This document shows positions 6,280 to 11,389 of a stretch of DNA of 11,389 nucleotides, one piece after another. The position numbers were made by a program, and so were the translations under genes. Source of the stretch: Verrucomicrobiaceae bacterium (GTDB lineage Bacteria > Verrucomicrobiota > Verrucomicrobiia > Verrucomicrobiales > Verrucomicrobiaceae); contig JAGKWZ010000169.1 of NCBI GenBank assembly GCA_021151605.1, forward strand, positions 1 through 11,389, given 5' to 3'. The notes below the pieces were generated by a model, which had not been told where the DNA came from, did no database searches, and saw only the letters and a list, made by a program, of their open reading frames with translations. Numbering within the stretch: position 1 is the first letter of the stretch; every line of letters begins with the position of its first letter.

Positions 6280-9200
6280 TTAGATCTGGTGAGCGCTCCA
6301 AGCGGCGATTTTCTCGGCACCGGGCATTTCCTTGTTCGGGTTGCGCAGGCGGGCCAGGTAACTGGTGCGCGGACGGGTGCCGATGTATTTGAGGAGTTCG
6401 TAATTGCGTGGGGAAAGCTTCGTGTCCTTGGCTTTCGCAACGGCGCTCTTCTCGTCGGCGATGTCGCCGAAGATGATGGCATCAGCAGGGCAGGCTTCCT
6501 GACAGGCGGATTTGACGCTGTCAGTCGGGATGCGGAAGTTCTTCGAGTCGCGCTGGGTCTGCTTCTGCTTGATCTTGGCAGTCTCGAGACGCTGCACGCA
6601 GTAGGTGCACTTCTCGATGACGCCGCGCATACGCACGGTGACGTTCGGGTTCTTCTGAAGCTGGACAGACTCGCGGACGCCGGTCTTCGAGGGAGTGGAA
6701 AGCGGGCCCCAGTAGAGCTCGTCGAGAGGACGCTTGTTGTAGTCGAACCAGTTGAAGCGACGAGCGGTGTAGGGGCAGTTGTTCGCGCAGTAGCGAGTGC
6801 CGATGCAGCGGTTGTAAGCCATGGCGTTGAGGCCGTCGTCGGTATGGACGGTGGCGTTCACGGGGCAGACGGTTTCACAAGGAGCGGATTCGCACTGCTG
6901 GCAGGCAAGCGGTTGATGCACCATCTCGGCGTTTTCGAGCTGCTCGGGAGTCGGATCGATATTCACATCGTCGGACTTGGCCTTTTGCTCGCCCCACTCG
7001 TTCGTGGCGAAGTAGCGATCCATGCGGATCCACTGCATGAGACGGCCTTTGACGACCTGATCTTTGCCGACGACCGGGATGTTGTTCTCGCTCTGGCAGG
7101 CGACGATACAGGCGGTGCAACCGATGCACTTGCTGAGGTCAATGACCATACCCCACTGATGCTTCTTCTCGTAGTCGAAGCCGGAGGGGTTCTCTTCGGT
7201 CTTTTTACCGACCTGACCTTTGTAGAAGGAAATGTTCTCCGGGATATGGCTATCCATACCGGTCTTCACGACGAAGTCAGGCGTCTTGGTGAAGGTCTCC
7301 AGGGTGGCTTCGCGATAAAGAGCGCGGCCTTCCATGGTGTTTTGATCCTGGGTGATCGCGAGGGTGTAGGTTTCGCTCAGGACTTCCAGCTTTGCACCGG
7401 AGATGACAAACTCAGAAGCGCTGCTGCGGAGCGGGTAGGCATTGAAGCCGCGACCCTGGCCTTCGGAATCGGAACCGACGAATCCAAGCTCTGTCTGGCC
7501 GTAGCCAAGAGGGATGGTGATGGAGTTCTGAACGTGGCCGGGAGCCTCGATGGCTGGTAAAGTGAGAGTGCGGTCACCGATAGTGACTTTGACCATCTGA
7601 CCGTTCTTGAGGCCGAGACCACGGAAAGTGACGCTGCCAATCCAAGCCGCGTTGTCCCAAGTGAGTTTGGTGATCGGATCGGGAGCTTCCTGGAGCCAGG
7701 CGTTGTTGATAAAGCGACCATCATAGACGCCTGCGTCAGGCGTGAGGACGACTTCCATGGCTTCGGCAGTCGGAGCGGCAGAGGCTTTGGCCTTGCTGAC
7801 GATGCCTGCGACGGCAGCGCCATTGATCACGCCGGTGGATTTGACGTAGCTGGAGCCTTTGAGGAAACCATCGCGCAGGGTGAGGTTCCACTTCGTTTCG
7901 TCGAGGCTGCCTGCCACGGTGGCAAACGTATCGCGCACGGCCTGATAGGCGGCGTCTTCGGCAGGAGTAGCGCCATCGGCGGGCTTTTCAGCAGGACCGA
8001 GCTTCTTGCGGCCAAGCAGAGCGAGGAGTAGTTCGATCTCGCTCGCGCCATTGTAGAGCGGCTGGATCATCGGCTGAACGACCGAATAGGTGCCGTCAGC
8101 GGCACGGACATCGTTCCAAGCTTCGAGATAATGAGCGGAAGGGATGTGCAGCATCGCGGCACGCCCCGTGGCGTTCGGCAGATGGCCGAGGTGGACGATC
8201 TTCACGGCCTTTTCCTGGATGGCCTTGGCCACGGAGGCTGGAGCATCAAAGAGGAGGTTCGAAGGCGTCAGGGATACGAGGGTCTTAACCGCACCAGAAG
8301 CAAGAGCGGCTTCGAGTTCGGCAGCGCCGCCGAGAGGGGCTTCTTTGCCGTTCTCGAGGAGCTCGATGGTCGAGCCATAAGCACCGAGGGCATTGTTGAT
8401 CGCGGCGACGAGCGCGTGGACTTCAGCACCGTAACGGCTGCCAGCTAGAACGACGGCCTGACCTTTATGGTCGATGAGGTCACGGACAGCAGGAGCGAGC
8501 CATTCTTTGAGTCCGGCAGGAGCGGTGGCGGCAAGAGCAGCACCGTCTTTGATGTCCAAGATGTCAGCAATGATCGCAGCCGCAGCAGGGATGAGGCTGG
8601 CAGCGAGCGGCTTGCGGTGATCGGCCATACCACCGGTGAGGGTGTAGCGATTCTCCAGCGAGTAGAGGCGGTTCATGTCGCCACCGGGCTTGTCTTTGGC
8701 GCGCTGTTTGGTGAAGTGCTTGATAGTTTCACCAGCGACAGGATCAAGGCCAAGGAAATCGGCGTCGAGAGAGATGATGCGGAGGGCTTTGCTCCAGCGG
8801 ACAAAGGTCTTCGTGCTCGCGCCGAGGATTTCTTTGTTGGCAGCGGCCTGACCGGCGTTGCTAATGGCCTCGTAGCTGAAAAGCTTGGCCTGCGGCAGAG
8901 CGGTCTTCACTTCACCGAGGAGACGATGCAGCGTTGGAGAGGTGCTGGAGCCGACGACGAGGGCGAGGGAGACTCCACCGTCTTTCTTGGCGTCAGCGGA
9001 GAGGCTTTCGAGACCCTTGTTCACCTCAGCCCAAGTGGCGGATTTGCCACCGATCAGAGGGGACTGGGAGCGCTCAGGATCATAGAGATCAAGGACACTG
9101 GCCTGCGCGAAGCTATCGATACCGCCTCCGAGGGGGTGGAGCGGGTTGCCTGCGAGATGCGTGGGGCGTCCTTCGTGCGTGGTGACGACGAGCGGCACGG

Positions 9201-9519
9201 CGCCATTCGCGGTCGGCATGGCCGAGGCGTAAAGCAGAGGCTTGCCTGGGATGACCCACTCGACGTGGTTTGTGTAAGGCAGAATATTCGTCAGTGGACG
9301 ACGGCAGGCGGCGAGGCCCATCATGCCTGCGGAGGCACCCATGAGCTGAAGGAAATGACGGCGGGACTGGCCAGCCTCTTCTTCAGTGAGCGTGTCACCG
9401 GCGGGGAACTCCACGCCGAGAGTCGAGAGGAATTCCGAGCGCTGCTCAAGTTCGGCCGGACTGCGCCAGTAGCGCTTGCCGGTCTGCGGCTCCTCGGGGT
9501 GAATCCATTTGCGTTTCAT
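6280..9519 (-). CDS. actB: ActB, fused molybdopterin-like / iron-sulfur subunit of alternative complex III (Tat substrate)
   Basis: A 1079-aa fusion of a molybdopterin-oxidoreductase-like domain (about 80-770) and a ferredoxin-like Fe-S domain (about 785-1030). The internal Tat motif SRRHFLQLMGAS (R53, R54) lies after an unusually long N-terminal stretch, typical of 'TAT-variant-translocated' ActB. A lipobox-like LAAC72 follows. I see no N-terminal Fe-S cysteine motif or Mo-ligating Cys, as expected for this cofactor-less domain. The Fe-S ligands are C798/801/804/808, C873/876/881/885, C905/911/915 and C971/974 with C1006/1010. The third group reads CIGTRYC, with Thr where a fourth Cys would sit, which marks the [3Fe-4S] site. 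The others should carry [4Fe-4S] clusters that wire ActC to ActA. It starts 63 bases after the actA stop, behind a pyrimidine-rich leader with no Shine-Dalgarno sequence. Confidence 0.95.
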   Translation of the reverse strand: MKRKWIHPEEPQTGKRYWRSPAELEQRSEFLSTLGVEFPAGDTLTEEEAGQSRRHFLQLMGASAGMMGLAACRRPLTNILPYTNHVEWVIPGKPLLYASAMPTANGAVPLVVTTHEGRPTHLAGNPLHPLGGGIDSFAQASVLDLYDPERSQSPLIGGKSATWAEVNKGLESLSADAKKDGGVSLALVVGSSTSPTLHRLLGEVKTALPQAKLFSYEAISNAGQAAANKEILGASTKTFVRWSKALRIISLDADFLGLDPVAGETIKHFTKQRAKDKPGGDMNRLYSLENRYTLTGGMADHRKPLAASLIPAAAAIIADILDIKDGAALAATAPAGLKEWLAPAVRDLIDHKGQAVVLAGSRYGAEVHALVAAINNALGAYGSTIELLENGKEAPLGGAAELEAALASGAVKTLVSLTPSNLLFDAPASVAKAIQEKAVKIVHLGHLPNATGRAAMLHIPSAHYLEAWNDVRAADGTYSVVQPMIQPLYNGASEIELLLALLGRKKLGPAEKPADGATPAEDAAYQAVRDTFATVAGSLDETKWNLTLRDGFLKGSSYVKSTGVINGAAVAGIVSKAKASAAPTAEAMEVVLTPDAGVYDGRFINNAWLQEAPDPITKLTWDNAAWIGSVTFRGLGLKNGQMVKVTIGDRTLTLPAIEAPGHVQNSITIPLGYGQTELGFVGSDSEGQGRGFNAYPLRSSASEFVISGAKLEVLSETYTLAITQDQNTMEGRALYREATLETFTKTPDFVVKTGMDSHIPENISFYKGQVGKKTEENPSGFDYEKKHQWGMVIDLSKCIGCTACIVACQSENNIPVVGKDQVVKGRLMQWIRMDRYFATNEWGEQKAKSDDVNIDPTPEQLENAEMVHQPLACQQCESAPCETVCPVNATVHTDDGLNAMAYNRCIGTRYCANNCPYTARRFNWFDYNKRPLDELYWGPLSTPSKTGVRESVQLQKNPNVTVRMRGVIEKCTYCVQRLETAKIKQKQTQRDSKNFRIPTDSVKSACQEACPADAIIFGDIADEKSAVAKAKDTKLSPRNYELLKYIGTRPRTSYLARLRNPNKEMPGAEKIAAWSAHQI

Positions 9520-9543
9520 GGGCGGGGGAAAGGGGGCTTTAGC

Positions 9544-9569
9544 GGGTCAGAAAGTCAGGAAAGGGTCAG
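9544..9569. repeat. Iterated GTCAG repeats between actA and actB
   Basis: GGGTCAG occurs at 9544-9550 and 9563-9569, with GTCAGG between them at 9554-9559. This makes three GTCAG copies on the plus strand, separated by AAA-type linkers. They sit in the 63-base gap between actA and actB, in the transcribed leader of actB. They could be a protein-binding or RNA element, or simple low-complexity sequence. Confidence 0.35.
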
Positions 9570-9582
9570 AACAGAGGGCCGA

Positions 9583-10386
9583 TCAACGATGGCAGGCAGT
9601 GCAGGAATCCGGGGGCTGGACTTGCCAGTGCTTCTTGAGCTGGCTGCCCACTTCGAGCTGGGTGACTTTTTCACCAAACTTGCCGGAGGCGAGAGCCAGT
9701 AGCTCTTCTAGATTGGAGGCTGCTTTACCCTCCTCAATGGTGGCGGCGATCTCGTCAGCTTTGATACCTTTCTTGAGCAAACCAGCATAGAAAGCGCTGC
9801 GATCGAGCTGCTCGGGTTTGTAGTTCAGATTGGTGATCTGATCCAGAGGACGAAGCTTTTGCTCAGGATTGCGGTGGCAGTCAAGGCACCAGCCCATGGA
9901 CTGTGGCTGATCATGCTTCACCACTTCCATTTCATTGATCTGGCCGTGGCAATTTTGGCAGGAAATGCCGCGATTGAGGTGGGCGCTGTGATTGAAATAG
10001 ACGTAGTCGGGCGCCTTGTGGACCTTCACCCACTCGATAGGCTTGCCAGTTTCAGCAGCTTTGATCACTTTCTCCAGCTTCGGCGACGCGGACTTGATGT
10101 TGCCCTTGCCTGGACCGTGGCAGTTAAAGCAGGTCTGGTTCGTCGGAACGTTGGCGTGGCTGGAGACCTCGGCGAACGAGTGACAGTAGCGGCAGTCGAG
10201 GCCGAGCTGACCGGCGTGGACTTTGTGAGAGAATGGCACCGGCTGAGTCGGCTCATAGCCTACGCGCGTGTATTTCGGCGTGAAGTAGTATGGCACGGCC
10301 AAACTCACCCCAAAAACGATGAAGCCAGCCGCGACGGCTAGCTTCAGGGGGAGCCAGTTAGTCCAACGAGGAAAGAAATTGCCCAT
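9583..10386 (-). CDS. actA: ActA, membrane-anchored pentaheme cytochrome c of alternative complex III
   Basis: A 267-aa electron-transfer subunit that takes electrons from the ActB Fe-S clusters and passes them to a soluble or bound cytochrome c or directly to an oxidase. One N-terminal membrane anchor (about 12-32) precedes a periplasmic domain. There are five CxxCH heme c motifs: CRYCH (65-69), CFNCH (86-90), CQNCH (143-147), CLDCH (167-171) and CTACH (262-266), the last two residues from the C-terminus. Additional His residues such as those in FSHKVH and FNHSAH are likely distal heme ligands, as in class III/NrfH-type multiheme proteins. Five hemes and this length match known ActA. The ATG at 10386 has no Shine-Dalgarno sequence. 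It is the first gene of the act operon, with the palindrome and candidate promoter directly upstream. Confidence 0.95.
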   Translation of the reverse strand: MGNFFPRWTNWLPLKLAVAAGFIVFGVSLAVPYYFTPKYTRVGYEPTQPVPFSHKVHAGQLGLDCRYCHSFAEVSSHANVPTNQTCFNCHGPGKGNIKSASPKLEKVIKAAETGKPIEWVKVHKAPDYVYFNHSAHLNRGISCQNCHGQINEMEVVKHDQPQSMGWCLDCHRNPEQKLRPLDQITNLNYKPEQLDRSAFYAGLLKKGIKADEIAATIEEGKAASNLEELLALASGKFGEKVTQLEVGSQLKKHWQVQPPDSCTACHR

Positions 10387-10403
10387 AAAGCGTCGAATTC
10401 AGT

Positions 10404-10425
10404 GCTTGTGAAATTTTTCACAAGC
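10404..10425. promoter_or_regulatory. Perfect CRP/FNR-type palindrome upstream of actA
   Basis: A 10-bp perfect inverted repeat (10404-10413 and 10416-10425) with a 2-nt spacer. It contains TGTGA (10407-10411), six bases, then TCACA (10418-10422), the exact spacing of the CRP consensus TGTGA-N6-TCACA. Its near edge is 17 bases before the actA ATG. If the promoter proposed at 10434-10461 is right, the site lies just downstream of the transcription start, which suits repression more than activation. It could instead fold as a hairpin in the leader RNA. The sequence match is certain. The identity of the regulator is inferred. Confidence 0.65.
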
Positions 10426-10433
10426 AGGTAACG

Positions 10434-10461
10434 AGAATAGAAGTCGAAGCCACCTTTGCAA
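10434..10461 (-). promoter_or_regulatory. Candidate sigma70-type promoter of the act operon
   Basis: On the minus strand TTGCAA (10461-10456) is followed after 16 bases by TATTCT (10439-10434). Each matches 4 of 6 consensus positions. Transcription would begin near 10427, giving a leader of about 40 nt that includes the palindrome. The match is moderate, and housekeeping promoters of this organism may differ. Confidence 0.35.
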
Positions 10462-10472
10462 GGCTGGAAATC

Positions 10473-10500
10473 AAAAAAGTGGGCTGTTTTGAAAGAGCCC
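10473..10500 (-). terminator. Terminator-like hairpin between dnaJ and actA
   Basis: On the minus strand GGGCT (10500-10496) pairs with AGCCC (10485-10481) around a 10-nt loop, extendable by an outer GTG/CAC with a 2-nt bulge. It is followed by AC and a run of six T (10478-10473). It lies about 90 bases past the strong dnaJ terminator, so it is either a back-up terminator or the end of a separate short transcript. Confidence 0.45.
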
Positions 10501-10590
10501 GCCACGGCCTGATTTGAACTGGGACAGATGGGCACGTGTACAGAGCAGTCCGTAGATACATGCCTCTGCCAAACCTCTGCGTCTGCAATC

Positions 10591-10620
10591 AAAAAACCCG
10601 CCTCGGAAAACCAAGGCGGG
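10591..10620 (-). terminator. Intrinsic terminator of dnaJ
   Basis: On the minus strand a 10-bp stem, CCCGCCTTGG with CCGAGGCGGG (one wobble pair), closes a TTTT loop and is followed directly by six T. It begins 9 bases after the dnaJ stop codon. This is a textbook Rho-independent terminator. Confidence 0.9.
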
Positions 10621-10629
10621 CGGTGGCGA

Positions 10630-11389
10630 TCAGCGGAAGAACTTTTTCGCTTTCTCGAAGAAGCTTTCTTCCATGGTGCTCGTCGGGTGTTCGCCGACGG
10701 CTTTGGCAAAGGCTTCGAGGTGCTCTTTTTGCTCTGAAGTCAGGCGGGTGGGCACGGCGATCTGGACGTGGACGTAGAGGTCGCCATGGCGCTCTTCGCC
10801 GAGCGTTTTCATGCCTTTGCCGCGCAGGCGGAAAGTGGTGCCGTTTTGGGTTCCGGCGGGCACTTTGAGCATAGCTTTGCCCTCCAGAGTGGGCACGGTG
10901 GTTTCTCCGCCGAGGGTGGCGGTGGTAAAGCTGAGTGGCATCTGGCAGTGGAGGTCGTCCCCTTCCCTCTCGAAGATGTCGTGAGCCTTCACGTTCACGA
11001 CGATGTAGAGGTCGCCAGCAGGTCCGCCATGGACGCCGTAGTCGCCATTGCCGCTGGAGCGGAGACGGGAGCCGTCCTCGATCCCGGCGGGAATCTTTAC
11101 GCGCAGTTTTGTGTGCTCGCGACTGCGGCCGGAGCCGGAGCATGACTTGCAGGGATCGCTGATGACCTCGCCGCTGCCCTGGCAGTCGGGGCAGTTCTGC
11201 TGGATCTGGAAAAAGCCGCGCGAGGATATAACTTGGCCAGCACCTCCGCAGGTGCGGCAGGTCTTTTTGCCGGAACCGCTCGCTGAGCCGCTGCCAGAGC
11301 AGGTTTTGCACTGGTTGAGGCGGTCGTATTCGATCTCACGCTCGATGCCGTGCGCTGCGTCTTCGAGACTGATCTCGATACCATAACGA
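10630..11389 (-). CDS. dnaJ: DnaJ (Hsp40) co-chaperone, C-terminal part, cut by the window edge
   Basis: Co-chaperone that delivers unfolded proteins to DnaK and stimulates its ATPase. The visible 252 residues begin RYGIEISLEDAAHG, at the start of substrate-binding domain 1. The J domain and G/F region lie beyond the edge. The zinc-finger domain has all four CxxCxGxG repeats: CKTCSGSG, CRTCGGAG, CPDCQGSG and CKSCSGSG (visible residues 27, 44, 66 and 80). This makes it a class A (type I) DnaJ rather than CbpA. The C-terminal beta domains include IPAGIEDGSRLR and the family segment PLSFTTATLGGE, then VPAGTQNGTTFRLRGKG. The gene ends in a TGA followed by a strong terminator. The frame stays open to the window edge, and no internal start is needed. 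The linker between the first two zinc repeats is short and Gly/Ser-rich. Confidence 0.96.
   Translation of the reverse strand, partial: RYGIEISLEDAAHGIEREIEYDRLNQCKTCSGSGSASGSGKKTCRTCGGAGQVISSRGFFQIQQNCPDCQGSGEVISDPCKSCSGSGRSREHTKLRVKIPAGIEDGSRLRSSGNGDYGVHGGPAGDLYIVVNVKAHDIFEREGDDLHCQMPLSFTTATLGGETTVPTLEGKAMLKVPAGTQNGTTFRLRGKGMKTLGEERHGDLYVHVQIAVPTRLTSEQKEHLEAFAKAVGEHPTSTMEESFFEKAKKFFR

Noticed and set aside
4804..7560. A 918-codon open frame on the plus strand opposite actC and actB
   Set aside because: It is antisense to two genes with clear motifs. The translation is a shadow of their codon usage (rich in Glu, Asp, Gly, Val, Ala) with no recognisable domain, despite its striking length.
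6280..9519. ActB as a catalytic molybdenum oxidoreductase such as a formate dehydrogenase or polysulfide reductase
   Set aside because: The molybdopterin-like half lacks the N-terminal Fe-S cysteines and a Mo-ligating residue, and the gene sits between actA and actC. This fits alternative complex III, not an active Mo enzyme.
8467..9702. A 411-codon open frame on the plus strand opposite actB
   Set aside because: Antisense to the Tat and molybdopterin-like part of actB and without any recognisable motif. Treated as a shadow.
10505..10570. A tRNA gene on the minus strand suggested by the TTCAAATC T-loop-like motif
   Set aside because: The T-stem pairs poorly and no acceptor, D-arm or anticodon arm can be folded around it. 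At most a degenerate remnant.

Overview
The window is a stretch of what looks like a bacterial chromosome, moderately GC-rich, with almost every gene on the minus strand, so it reads most naturally from right to left. The best guess for the source is a member of the Verrucomicrobiota (Prosthecobacter/Verrucomicrobium-like). This rests on the style of the Act (alternative complex III) proteins, the general lack of Shine-Dalgarno sequences, and the odd sigma factor. It is an inference from protein style, not a proven assignment. No insertion sequence, phage gene, CRISPR array, rRNA or convincing tRNA is visible.

Layout in transcription order (right to left). (1) 11389-10630: the C-terminal two thirds of DnaJ, cut by the window edge and followed by a strong intrinsic terminator. 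(2) 10590-10387: an intergenic region with a second terminator-like hairpin, a plausible sigma70-type promoter, and a perfect TGTGA-N6-TCACA palindrome just in front of the next operon. (3) 10386-4161: actA, actB, actC and actD, four core genes of alternative complex III, the quinol:cytochrome c / oxidase oxidoreductase that replaces the bc1 complex. ActC takes electrons from quinol at the membrane, ActB carries them through Fe-S clusters, ActA carries them through five c-type hemes, and ActD is a membrane subunit. A strong hairpin terminator follows actD directly, so the usual actE, actF and oxidase genes are not in this unit. (4) 4090-3849: an intergenic region with no convincing gene. (5) 3848-2851: an ECF-like sigma factor followed by a tiny protein that resembles the anti-sigma (zf-HC2) fold without its cysteines. 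(6) 2766-77: a small two-helix membrane protein overlapping comEC, the DNA-uptake channel, whose C-terminal metallo-beta-lactamase-like domain has lost key motif residues. (7) At the left edge, an open plus-strand frame ending at 96 looks like the 3' end of a convergent gene that overlaps the comEC tail.

The region is mostly ordinary housekeeping and respiratory content. The points most worth following up are the palindrome in front of actA, the short actABCD unit, the degenerate ComEC nuclease-like domain, and the sigma / anti-sigma-like pair.
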